DNA of 64,000 bases, from contig JBBSPV010000002.1 of NCBI GenBank assembly GCA_038258425.1, positions 1 to 64,000 of the forward strand. The letters run 5' to 3'. Positions within the stretch are counted from its first letter, which is position 1. Every line of letters starts with the position of its first letter. This DNA is from DATLGB01 sp038258425 (GTDB taxonomy: Bacteria > Actinomycetota > Thermoleophilia > Solirubrobacterales > Solirubrobacteraceae). The notes below the pieces were generated by a model. It searched no databases, was not told the DNA's origin, and was given only the letters and a program-made list of their open reading frames with translations. Below, piece after piece: positions 42,035-49,970 of the stretch. Made by a program: the position numbers and the translations under genes.

Positions 42035-43618
42035 GTGCGCGTCCTGATCTTCCACGGCTATCTGCTGACGGGGACGGGCTCCAACGTCTTCAACGCGCGG
42101 TTGGGCGAGGCGCTGGTCCGGGGCGGCCACGAGGTGCATCTGCTCAGCCAGGAGCGGCGCCCGTTGGAGCTCGACTGGGTCGACGCCACCGGCGAGTGGG
42201 AGGGCGGCTCGCTGACGGTCGCCGAGCGCCGCGAACCCGTACGCGCGACGGTCTATCGGCCCGACCTCGGCGGCCTGCTGCCGGTCTACGTCGCCGACGA
42301 GTACGAGGGTGTGCGGGCCAAGCCGTTCGCCGAGCTCACCGACGACGAGGTCGAGGCCTACATCGCGGCCAACGTCGCCGCCGTCCACGACGTCTGCGCG
42401 CGGGCGGCGATCGACGTCGCCCTCGCCAACCACCTCGTCATGGGCCCGGTCATCCTCGCGCGTGCGCTGGCGGACCGCGAGGTCCCCTACGCGGCCCTGA
42501 TCCACGGCAGCGCGCTGGAGTACACGGTCAAGCCGTACCCGCGCTTCCTCCCGTACGCGCGGGAGGGCCTCGCCGCGGCCGCCGGCGTGCTCGTCGGCTC
42601 CCGCCACACCGGAGAGAGCCTGTGGGCCGCCGTCGGCGACCCCGGCCTGCCGGAGCAGACGCGGCTCGGCCCGCCGGGCGTCGACATGGCGGTCTTCGCC
42701 CCGCGCGAGCCGGAGGCTGCGCGCGCAGGGCTGCGCACGCTGGCCGCCCGGCTCGCGGACGAACGCGACGCCGTGGCCACGGCCAACGCCGCGGCGGCCG
42801 CGTCCGGTGCCCCGGCGATCGCCGCCGGCGGGGCCTTCGCCCGCGACGCGGGGGAGGCGGCGGGCGCCATCGCGAGCCTCGACCCCGACGACGAGCGCCT
42901 CGTGGTCTTCGTCGGCAAGCTCATCGCCTCCAAGGGCGTCGAGCTGCTGCTCGCCGCCTGGCCGCTCGTCGTGCGCCGGCACCCGACCGCCCGCCTGGTC
43001 GTCGTCGGCTTCGGCGCCTGGCGCGACGGGCTGGAGGCGCTCGCGGGCGAGCTCGCCGCCGGCGACCTCGCCGCGGCCCGCTCCCGCCGGGCCGAGGACG
43101 GCCGCGAGCTGCCCGAGCTGGCGGCCTTCCTGGACGGCCTGGCCGACGACCCGGCCCACGCCGCCTACGCCGACGCCGCCGGCCGGGCGCTCGGGAACCG
43201 GCTCAGCTGGACCGGCCGGCTCGACCACCCGGAGCTCGCCGAGCTGCTGCCGGCGGCGGAGGCGCTCGTCGCCCCGAGCACGTTCCCCGAGGCCTTCGGG
43301 ATGGTCGCGGCCGAGGGCGCGGCCTGTGGCGCCCTGCCCGTCGCCGCCCGGCACTCCGGGCTGGCCGAGGTGTCAGAGGCGCTGGCCGAGCGCGTGCCAG
43401 CGGAGGCGCGGGCGTGGCTGTCCTTCGCCGTCGGCCCGCGGTCGGTGACCGACCTTGCCGCCTGCCTCACGGGCTGGCTGGACGCCCCGGAGGACGTCCG
43501 CGGGGCGACGCGCGAGGCGCTCGTCGCGGTCACGACCGAGCGCTGGTCGTGGGACGGGCTGGCCCGCACGGTCGTAGCCGCCGCCGAGGGGCGGCTCGCC
43601 GACCTCCCGCGACCCTGA
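42035..43618 (+). CDS. Glycosyltransferase family 4 protein (527 aa)
   Basis: GT-B enzyme. N-terminal domain: LIFHGYLLTGTGSNVFNARLGEAL, AHDVC-like helix, YAALIHGSALEY. C-terminal domain: VVFVGKLIASKGVELLLAAWP, WTGRLDHPELAELLPAAEALVAPSTFPEAFGMVAAEGAACG containing the E-x7-E element. It is about 120 residues longer than typical members because of an Ala-rich insertion near 235-290 and another near 345-390. Donor and acceptor unknown. GTG start. Confidence 0.85.
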   Translation: MRVLIFHGYLLTGTGSNVFNARLGEALVRGGHEVHLLSQERRPLELDWVDATGEWEGGSLTVAERREPVRATVYRPDLGGLLPVYVADEYEGVRAKPFAELTDDEVEAYIAANVAAVHDVCARAAIDVALANHLVMGPVILARALADREVPYAALIHGSALEYTVKPYPRFLPYAREGLAAAAGVLVGSRHTGESLWAAVGDPGLPEQTRLGPPGVDMAVFAPREPEAARAGLRTLAARLADERDAVATANAAAAASGAPAIAAGGAFARDAGEAAGAIASLDPDDERLVVFVGKLIASKGVELLLAAWPLVVRRHPTARLVVVGFGAWRDGLEALAGELAAGDLAAARSRRAEDGRELPELAAFLDGLADDPAHAAYADAAGRALGNRLSWTGRLDHPELAELLPAAEALVAPSTFPEAFGMVAAEGAACGALPVAARHSGLAEVSEALAERVPAEARAWLSFAVGPRSVTDLAACLTGWLDAPEDVRGATREALVAVTTERWSWDGLARTVVAAAEGRLADLPRP

Positions 43619-43637
43619 CCCGCCGCCCGCCGGCCGC

Positions 43638-44030
43638 TCAGGCGGCGAGCGGTGTGGCGCCGTTGAAGACCGGGGCGTGGCCGTTGCGCATGCGGAAGTC
43701 CGACGGCGCGACGCCGAGGTGGCGGCGGAACGCCTTGGCGAACTGCGCCGGTTGGCGGTACCCGACGCGACGGGCGACCTCGCGCACGGTCAGGCCGTGG
43801 TCGGAGAGCATGCCGGCGGCGCGATCCATCCGCACCCGGGTGAGGTGCTCGCGGAAGGTCGTGTTGCCGATCTCGGAGTAGGCACGCTGGAGTTGGCGCC
43901 GGGATGAGGCGACGCGCCGGGCGATCTCGTCGAGGGACAGCTCCGTCGCGTACTCCTCGTCGACGATGGCGATCGCGTCCTCGAACAGCGCCGTCCGGTG
44001 ATGAATGGTGGAGGGGCGGTGAGTTGGCAC
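43638..44030 (-). CDS. AraC-type DNA-binding protein
   Basis: 130 residues: essentially only the double helix-turn-helix of AraC/XylS proteins (LSLDEIARRVASSRRQLQRAYSEIGNTTF and VREVARRVGYRQPAQFAKAFRRHLGVAPSDFR, each broken across the text), with a 30-residue helical lead-in and no ligand domain. A short regulator of unknown target. GTG start 132 bases downstream of the cytochrome-oxidase cluster, same strand; it may be a read-through partner or independent. Confidence 0.85.
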   Translation of the reverse strand: MPTHRPSTIHHRTALFEDAIAIVDEEYATELSLDEIARRVASSRRQLQRAYSEIGNTTFREHLTRVRMDRAAGMLSDHGLTVREVARRVGYRQPAQFAKAFRRHLGVAPSDFRMRNGHAPVFNGATPLAA

Positions 44031-44161
44031 AGTTGGAGTACGCCCGCCGAGCCGATCAGGATGAGCGGCGGACCGTCATCGGACATGATGATGGCGCAGA
44101 CGCGCGCTCAGAGCAGGGAGTTCGTCCGGCGGAGAACGCTCGGCGCCGGGGAAGCGACCGC

Positions 44162-44401
44162 TCAGTGGTGGTGTTCGAGCGGCAGCTCGGCCGTCTCGCG
44201 CACCGCGCTGCGGATCCAGACGACCGCGGTGATCAAGAAGAGCACGGCCCCGGGGATGAGGATCCAGAAGCCCTCGGTGATGCCGACGATGGTGAGCGCC
44301 AGCCCGACGGCGTTGAGCACCGGCAGGATGCTCGGCGCCGGCATGTGGATGTGCTCGCCGGTGGGCGAGGCCTCGGTCTCGATCGGGTGGTGCTCGCTCA
44401 T
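44162..44401 (-). CDS. Small membrane protein of the cytochrome oxidase cluster, subunit IV-like
   Basis: 79 residues. His-rich N-terminus (SEHHP, GEHIHMPAPS), two membrane helices (VLNAVGLALTIVGI and FWILIPGAVLFLITAVVWI) and a C-terminal LEHHH. HIHMPAPS preceding a helix resembles the oxidase-associated small subunits of actinobacteria. ATG overlaps the 36-aa gene stop as ATGA. Likely a structural or assembly subunit of the aa3 oxidase. Confidence 0.7.
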   Translation of the reverse strand: MSEHHPIETEASPTGEHIHMPAPSILPVLNAVGLALTIVGITEGFWILIPGAVLFLITAVVWIRSAVRETAELPLEHHH

Positions 44402-44508
44402 GCGTTGTAGATGAGCGCCGCGACGAAGGTCAGGCCGAAGATCACCAGGCAGATCAGCGCGGTGACCAGGGCGGTGCGAAGGTTGCGGCGGGCGAGCTTG
44501 CGATCCAT
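44398..44508 (-). CDS. 36-residue single-helix membrane protein in the oxidase cluster
   Basis: A complete ORF of 36 codons: MDRKLARRNLRTALVTA, then LICLVIFGLTFVAALIYNA. Positive-inside N-terminus followed by one membrane helix and a very short outside tail. It lies 32 bases after ctaB and its stop overlaps the next start as ATGA, so it is almost certainly translated. Size and position suggest a tiny oxidase subunit or assembly peptide. Confidence 0.7.
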   Translation of the reverse strand: MDRKLARRNLRTALVTALICLVIFGLTFVAALIYNA

Positions 44509-44540
44509 TGGCTTGGAGGTGGGATCCTATCGCGACCCGG

Positions 44541-45539
44541 TCACAGGCGGGCGTCGACCACCATGGCGACGAAGAGCACCGCGAGGTAGCCGAGGGAGTA
44601 CAGGTAGGTGCGCAGCGCGGCGGCCCGGTCGCCCAGCGGCGCCCGCTGCAGGCGCACGGCGAGAACGAGGAAGGCGGCGCCGAGCGGGACGGCGACGAGT
44701 GCGTAGGCGAGGCCGAGGAAGCCGAAGAGCACCGGCAGCAGGGTGAGGACGACGAGCAGGGCGGTGTAGAGGACGATCTGGCGCCGCGTCTCGGCCTCGC
44801 CGCGCACGACCGGCATCATCGGTACACCGACGCGCGCGTACTCGTCCTTCATGAGCAGCGAGAGCGCCCAGAAGTGCGGCGGGGTCCAGTAGAAGACGAT
44901 GGCGAACAGGTACCAGGCGGCAGGGTCGACGTGGCCGGTCACGGCGGCCCAGCCCACGAGCGGCGGCACGGCGCCGGCGGCACCGCCGATGACGATGTTC
45001 TGCGGCGTGCGGCGCTTGAGCCAGACCGTGTAGATGGCCGTGTAGCCGACGAAGCCGCTGAGGGCCAGCATGGCGGCCAGGACGTTGACGGTCAGCGACA
45101 GCCAGGCGAACGAGCACCCCGCGAGGAGGAAGCCGAAGGCCATGGCCGCGCGGGCGGACACCCGGCCGGCGGGCACCGGCCGGCTCGCGGTCCGGGCCAT
45201 GCGCGCGTCGATGTCGCGGTCGTAGGCGTGGTTGAAGGCCCCCGCCCCGCCCGCGGAGAGGTAGCCGCCGAGGCACGTGGCCAGCACGAGCGCGATGGAC
45301 GGGCTGCCGGCCACGTACATCGTCGTGACCGTCGTGAGCAGCAGCAGGCTCTGGACCTTCGGCTTGGTCAGCGCGACGTAGTCGGCGACGAGCTGGCGTG
45401 TGCCGCTCCCCGCGACCGGGGCCGGCGCGGCGCTGGAGACGCGCGAGGCCTCCATCGCGCGAGATACCGCCGGGCGCGACGCGCCGACGGCGGACACGGC
45501 CGGACGGCGCGCTTCGAGGTCGCTCGCCGCCTCCGGCAC
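44541..45539 (-). CDS. ctaB: Protoheme IX farnesyltransferase (heme O synthase)
   Basis: 332 residues, UbiA fold with about nine helices. The first Asp-rich motif is NHAYDRDIDARM, then the RTPQNIVIGG loop and the second motif region KDEYARVGVPMMP. A 45-residue Ala/Arg-rich N-terminal extension precedes DYVALTKPKVQSLL. Makes heme O, the precursor of heme A for CtaD. Starts (GTG) 3 bases after ctaD. Confidence 0.93.
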   Translation of the reverse strand: MPEAASDLEARRPAVSAVGASRPAVSRAMEASRVSSAAPAPVAGSGTRQLVADYVALTKPKVQSLLLLTTVTTMYVAGSPSIALVLATCLGGYLSAGGAGAFNHAYDRDIDARMARTASRPVPAGRVSARAAMAFGFLLAGCSFAWLSLTVNVLAAMLALSGFVGYTAIYTVWLKRRTPQNIVIGGAAGAVPPLVGWAAVTGHVDPAAWYLFAIVFYWTPPHFWALSLLMKDEYARVGVPMMPVVRGEAETRRQIVLYTALLVVLTLLPVLFGFLGLAYALVAVPLGAAFLVLAVRLQRAPLGDRAAALRTYLYSLGYLAVLFVAMVVDARL

Positions 45540-45542
45540 CCG

Positions 45543-47255
45543 CTAGGCCTCGACGACGGCGCGGCTGGGCTTGTGGCGCTGCTGCTCGCCCGACTCCTGC
45601 TCGACCTGGCGGCGCAGGTCCTTCATCGGCTCGACGGAGCGCACGCGCGGGATGACGTCGAAGTTGTGCTCCGGCGGGGGCGAGGTCGTGTACCACTCGA
45701 GCGTGTTGGCCTTCCACGGGTCGCCGCCGGCCTTCGCGCCCTTCTTGATGGAGACGAGGAGATTGATGACGCTCACCAGCACCCCGATCGCGAGGATGAG
45801 CGAGCCGATGCTCGAGATGAGGTTCATCAGCCCCCAGCCCGTGGAGCTCTCGTACTCGTAGATCCGCCGCGGCATGCCCGACAGGCCCGCTGCGTGCTGG
45901 ATGAGGAACGTCACGTGGAAGCCCACGAAGACGAGGACGAAGCTGGCCTTGCCGAGCGACTCGGAGAGCATCCGGCCCGACATCTTCGGGAACCAGTAGT
46001 ACAGGGCGCCGAACATGCCGAAGGCGGCGGCGCCGAAGGCCGTGTAGTGGAAGTGCGCGACGACGAAGTACGTGTCCGTCAGCTGCCAGTCCACGGGGAA
46101 GACGGCGAGGAAGATGCCGGTGATCCCGCCCATGAAGAATGTGAAGATCCCGGCGACGCAGAACAGCAGCGCCGTCCGGTACTCGACCGTCCCGTGCCAC
46201 AGCGTGCCGATCCAGTTGATGATCTTGATGCCGGTCGGGACCGCGATGACGAAGCTCGAGAGCATGAAGAACGCGAGCACCACGGTGGAGGTCGGCACGG
46301 CGAACATGTGGTGGGCCCACACGAGCAGGCCGAGGAAGGCGATGCCCGCGGTGGAGGCGGCGATCGCCTTGTAGCCGAAGATCGGCTTGCGCGCGAACAC
46401 GGGAAGGACCTCGGAGAAGACCCCGAAGGCCGGCAGCACGAGGATGTACACCTCTGGGTGGCCGAAGAACCAGAACAGGTGCTGCCACAGCAGCGCCGAC
46501 CCGCCCTGGGTCGGATCGAAGAAGTTGGTGCCGAAGTTGCGGTCCAGCAGCAGCATGGTGACCGTCGCGGCCAGCGAGGACAGCGCGATGACGATCAGGT
46601 AGGAGTAGATGAGCATCCCCCACACGAACAGTGGCAGCCGCCCCCAGCCCATGCCCTTGGCGCGCATGTTGTGGATCGTGGCGATGAAGTTGATCGAGCC
46701 GACGATGGACGACAGGCCCGTGAGGTGGACCATGTAGATCCAGGCCTCCTGGCCGTTGGACGCCGAGTAGTCGCGCGAGGACAGCGGCACGTAGGAGAAC
46801 CAACCCGCCTCGGGCGGCGTGAAGAGCAGCGAGGCGTACAGCGTCAGGCCGCCGAACAGGTACATCCAGAAGGACCAGGCGTTCAGCCGCGGGAAGGCGA
46901 CGTCGCGGGCACCGATCATGAGCGGCAGCACGTAGTTCGTGAAGCCGGCCCAGACGGGGACGACGACGAGGAAGATCATCGTCGTGCCGTGCAGGGTCAG
47001 CAGCTCGTTGTACTTCTCCGGGCTCAGCAGCGTGTTGTCTGGGACGCCGAGCTGCAGGCGCATGAGCATCGCCTCGACGCCGCCGAGGACGAAGAAGACC
47101 GCGACGGTCCACAGGTACATGATCCCGATCTTCTTGTGGTCCGTCGTCGTGACCCACGACGTCCAGCCCTGGGGGCCCGAGCCGACCTCGTGCTGGATGA
47201 TCTCCGGCCGGGGACGGGTGCGGACGTTGGTGCGGGTGTCGGCGGTGATGCTCAT
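45543..47255 (-). CDS. ctaD: Cytochrome c oxidase subunit I
   Basis: 570 residues, twelve-helix heme-copper core. Ligands visible: His in LLTLHGTTM (heme a), HPEVYILVLPAFG (CuB His and the cross-linked Tyr), WAHHMF (CuB pair), and AHFHYT (heme a3 and heme a). Proton-channel Asp/Asn region LPLMIGARDVAFPRLN indicates an A-type enzyme. ATG at 47255 follows ctaC by 8 bases. Terminal oxidase of aerobic respiration. Confidence 0.97.
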   Translation of the reverse strand: MSITADTRTNVRTRPRPEIIQHEVGSGPQGWTSWVTTTDHKKIGIMYLWTVAVFFVLGGVEAMLMRLQLGVPDNTLLSPEKYNELLTLHGTTMIFLVVVPVWAGFTNYVLPLMIGARDVAFPRLNAWSFWMYLFGGLTLYASLLFTPPEAGWFSYVPLSSRDYSASNGQEAWIYMVHLTGLSSIVGSINFIATIHNMRAKGMGWGRLPLFVWGMLIYSYLIVIALSSLAATVTMLLLDRNFGTNFFDPTQGGSALLWQHLFWFFGHPEVYILVLPAFGVFSEVLPVFARKPIFGYKAIAASTAGIAFLGLLVWAHHMFAVPTSTVVLAFFMLSSFVIAVPTGIKIINWIGTLWHGTVEYRTALLFCVAGIFTFFMGGITGIFLAVFPVDWQLTDTYFVVAHFHYTAFGAAAFGMFGALYYWFPKMSGRMLSESLGKASFVLVFVGFHVTFLIQHAAGLSGMPRRIYEYESSTGWGLMNLISSIGSLILAIGVLVSVINLLVSIKKGAKAGGDPWKANTLEWYTTSPPPEHNFDVIPRVRSVEPMKDLRRQVEQESGEQQRHKPSRAVVEA

Positions 47256-47263
47256 GGCAGCCC

Positions 47264-48124
47264 TTACTGATCCTCGTAGCGGGGACGTGCGGCGGCCTGG
47301 CCGGCCTTGGCCTGCTGCAGGCGCTTCGCCTGGTTGGCGTACCACTGCTCGAACTGGTCGGGCGGCAGCACGCGGACCTGGGCGAGCATGTTCGCGTGGT
47401 TGCGGCCGCAGAGCTCGGCGCACTGGCCGTTGTAGACGCCCTCCCTGGCCTTGAACCAGCTGTGGTTCGTGTAGCCGGGAATGGCGTCCATCTTGCCGCC
47501 GAGCTTCGGGATCCACCAGGAGTGGTTGACGTCGTCGGAAGTGATGTCCAGCACGACCGTCGTGTTGGCCGGCACGACCATCTGGACGTAGGAGTAGACC
47601 TTCTGCGCGCCCGGATACTGGAACCGCCAGACGTACTGCTGGCCGTTGACCTTGACCCGCAGCGCCTTGCCGCCCGGCGGCTGGGGCTGGTCCGTGGAGG
47701 CGAACAGCGTGCCGCTGGCCAGGGAGAGGCCGTCGTTGCTCGTGCGCTCCGGGTTCTTGATGCCGGGGAGGGTGATGAACGTCACCACGGTGATGAAGAC
47801 GAGGATGCAGGCCGCGCCGATCGTGCAACCGATCTCGAAGCGGGTGTTGCCGTGGATCTGGCGCGCGACGCGGCCGTTGCCGGCCCTGAACTTCGTCACG
47901 GCGTAGATCAGGGCGCCGCCGACGACGAAGAAGACCACGAGCGCCATGGAGAAGATGAGCCACCAGAGGGTGGAGATCTTGTCCGCGTTGGGCGAGCCGC
48001 CCGTCTCCGGCGACAGCAGCCCGGCGAAGGCCGGCGTGCCGGTCAGCAGCGGGGTGAGAAGCGCCGCCGGCAGCGTCACGGCGAGCAGTCGGCGACGAGG
48101 GGGAATCAAGCGGCGCAGGCGCAA
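47264..48124 (-). CDS. ctaC: Cytochrome c oxidase subunit II
   Basis: 286 residues from TTG 48124. A twin-basic signal region (LRRLIPPRRRLLAV) ends near AFA-GL; two membrane helices (WWLIFSMALVVFFVVGGALI, IGAACILVFITVVTFI) precede the cupredoxin domain with NHSWWIPKLGGKMDAIPG and the complete CuA site CAELCGRNHANM. GTG 48079 would remove the basic n-region, so TTG is preferred; TAGCAT lies 10 bases upstream. Accepts electrons from cytochrome c. No attached cytochrome domain. Confidence 0.93.
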   Translation of the reverse strand: MRLRRLIPPRRRLLAVTLPAALLTPLLTGTPAFAGLLSPETGGSPNADKISTLWWLIFSMALVVFFVVGGALIYAVTKFRAGNGRVARQIHGNTRFEIGCTIGAACILVFITVVTFITLPGIKNPERTSNDGLSLASGTLFASTDQPQPPGGKALRVKVNGQQYVWRFQYPGAQKVYSYVQMVVPANTTVVLDITSDDVNHSWWIPKLGGKMDAIPGYTNHSWFKAREGVYNGQCAELCGRNHANMLAQVRVLPPDQFEQWYANQAKRLQQAKAGQAAARPRYEDQ

Positions 48125-48186
48125 GGCGGACGCAATGCTACCGCCGAGGAGGACGCTACGGTGCCCGCCTTGGGCGACCGGACGCT

Positions 48187-48987
48187 TTAGGCGCCTTTGA
48201 ACCCCGGCGGGCGCCTCTGGAGGAAGGCCGCGACCCCCTCCACGAAGTCCCCGGAGGCCGCCATCTGCTCCTGCAGCCGGGCCTCCGTCTCGAGCTGCTC
48301 GGCCAGCCCGGCGAACTGCCAGGCGTTCAGCTGGGCCTTGATCCCGGCGTAGGAGCGGGTTGGCCCGGCCGCCAGCCGGGCGGCCAGCGCGTCCACCTCG
48401 GCGCCGAACGCCTCGTCGTCCGCCACCCGGTTGACGAGGCCCCACGCCAGCGCCTGGTCGGCCGGCACCCGCTCGCCGAGCATCGCCATCTCCGTGGCGC
48501 GCGGGAAGCCGGCCCGCACGGGGACGAAGGCCGACGAGCCGCCGTCCGGCACGAGGCCGATGTTCACGAAGGCCAGCAGGAAGTACGCCGAGGCTGACGC
48601 GACGACGAGGTCGCAGGCCAACGCCAGGGAGCAGCCGATCCCGACGGCGGGCCCGTTGACCGCGGCGACCACGGGCTTGGGGAGCTCCCGGACGCCGAGG
48701 ATGATCGGGTGGTAGAGCTCGCGCAGCGGCGTGCCGACGTCGGGGTGGCCGTTGTCCGTCGGCTCGAACCCCGCGCGCAGGTCGGCGCCCGAGGAAAACG
48801 CGCGCCCGGCGCCCGTGATCACGACGGCCCGCACGTCCTCGCCGCGCGCCACCTCGAGGGCGGCGAGGAGGTCGCGGCCGAGCTGCTCGTTCCAGGCGTT
48901 GAGCGCGTCGGGGCGGTTGAGCTCGATGCGCAGCTGCCCGCCCTCGGCGTAGAGGTTGACCGTCTCGTAGGCGTGCCGGAGCTCCAT
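48187..48987 (-). CDS. Enoyl-CoA hydratase/isomerase
   Basis: 266 residues: RIELNRPDALNAWNEQL, GAGRAFSSGADLRAGF (oxyanion strand), VNGPAVGIGCSLALACDLVVAS and IGLVPDGGSSAFV. A standard crotonase with the first catalytic Glu position replaced by the GIGCSLAL and PDGG types, so closer to PaaG-like isomerases. ATG fixed by TAGGAT 7 bases upstream. Independent of the oxidase cluster downstream, which has its own promoter. Confidence 0.9.
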   Translation of the reverse strand: MELRHAYETVNLYAEGGQLRIELNRPDALNAWNEQLGRDLLAALEVARGEDVRAVVITGAGRAFSSGADLRAGFEPTDNGHPDVGTPLRELYHPIILGVRELPKPVVAAVNGPAVGIGCSLALACDLVVASASAYFLLAFVNIGLVPDGGSSAFVPVRAGFPRATEMAMLGERVPADQALAWGLVNRVADDEAFGAEVDALAARLAAGPTRSYAGIKAQLNAWQFAGLAEQLETEARLQEQMAASGDFVEGVAAFLQRRPPGFKGA

Positions 48988-48994
48988 GACGCGG

Positions 48995-49022
48995 ATCCTA
49001 CGTCGGGACCCGTCATTAGAGT
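48995..49022. promoter_or_regulatory. Divergent -10 boxes (TAGGAT minus, TAGAGT plus)
   Basis: TAGGAT (49000-48995, minus) lies 7 bases before the enoyl-CoA hydratase ATG; TAGAGT (49017-49022, plus) lies 12 bases before the PAP2 GTG. The genes are 47 bases apart. Confidence 0.45.
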
Positions 49023-49034
49023 GGCGCGTTCCCC

Positions 49035-49970
49035 GTGCTCCCACGCGTCTCGCCCATCCGCGCGGCGGCCGGGACCGTCCTCGCCCTGGGCGTGGCCGCG
49101 CCCCTCGTCCGCCGTCGCCTGCGCCTGCCCGCCGCGGCGGTGCTCGGCCCCGCCGCGGCCGCGCCGGTGGCCCTGTGCGTGCTCGTGCCGCGCTCCCGGG
49201 CGCGCGACGCCGCCACCTGCCTGCTGCAGATGTGGGCCTACCTCGCCGCCTACGAGATGCCCAACGACGATCCGGAGGCGCTCGAGCGCCGGGTCCGGAT
49301 CGCCTATCCGGTGGCCTTCGACCGCCGGCTCGGACTCGGTGTCCTGCCGACGGCGCGCCTGCAGCGGGCCTTCGCCCGGCCGGGCACCTTCAAGGCCTTC
49401 GAGAAGGTGCTCGTGTGGAGCCACTGGGCGTGGTTCATGGTGCCCCACGGGACGCTCGCCTTCTTCCTGCTGCGCCACCGCGACCGCTTTCCGGCCGCGG
49501 CCGTGCGGATGTACGCGACCTTCGACCTCGGGGTCATCGCCTACTGGGTGATCCCGACCGCGCCGCCCTGGTACGCGGAGCGCCGCGGGCTCGTCGAGGA
49601 CGGCGAGACGCCCGAGCTGCGCCGCATGATGGTGGAGTACGGCGAGGCGTTCTGGCAGTCGGGCTGGGCGCCGCTGTTTCAGTTCCTCGGCGGCAACCCC
49701 CTGGCCGCCATGCCGTCCCTGCACTTCGCGACCTCCGTGACGGCCGCCCGGCTGCTGGCCGAGACCGGCCCCGTGGCCGGCGCCCTCGGCTGGACCTACG
49801 CGGCGACGCTCGGGCTCGCGCTCGTCTACCTCGGCGAGCACTACGTCGCCGACCTCGCCGCGGGGCTCGCCCTGACGGAGGCGATCCGGCACGCCGCACC
49901 GCGGCTCGCCGGGCCCGCCGCGCGCATGTCGCGGGGCGTGCAGGCCCTCGAGGCCCGGGTGGCGGCGTGA
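49035..49970 (+). CDS. PAP2-superfamily (Aur1/Ipt1-like) membrane protein
   Basis: 311 residues with about six helices. PTAPPWYAE, AMPSLHFATSV (phosphatase motif with SxH) and GEHYVADLAAGLAL (H-x3-D) are the PAP2 signatures; the MPSLH form is that of inositol-phosphotransferase-like members. Likely acts on a lipid phosphate at the outer membrane face. GTG start. The flippase-like gene overlaps its stop, suggesting a two-step lipid role. Confidence 0.85.
   Translation: MLPRVSPIRAAAGTVLALGVAAPLVRRRLRLPAAAVLGPAAAAPVALCVLVPRSRARDAATCLLQMWAYLAAYEMPNDDPEALERRVRIAYPVAFDRRLGLGVLPTARLQRAFARPGTFKAFEKVLVWSHWAWFMVPHGTLAFFLLRHRDRFPAAAVRMYATFDLGVIAYWVIPTAPPWYAERRGLVEDGETPELRRMMVEYGEAFWQSGWAPLFQFLGGNPLAAMPSLHFATSVTAARLLAETGPVAGALGWTYAATLGLALVYLGEHYVADLAAGLALTEAIRHAAPRLAGPAARMSRGVQALEARVAA

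Noticed and set aside
44031..44161. Plus-strand ORFs across the gap between the AraC-type and subunit IV-like genes
   Set aside because: They extend antisense through both genes and show no motif.
44508..47270. Very long plus-strand open frame (920 codons) antisense to ctaB-ctaD
   Set aside because: Its product is low-complexity Arg/His/Asp/Gly, with no family motif, and it is the complement of highly conserved oxidase genes; a GC-driven shadow.
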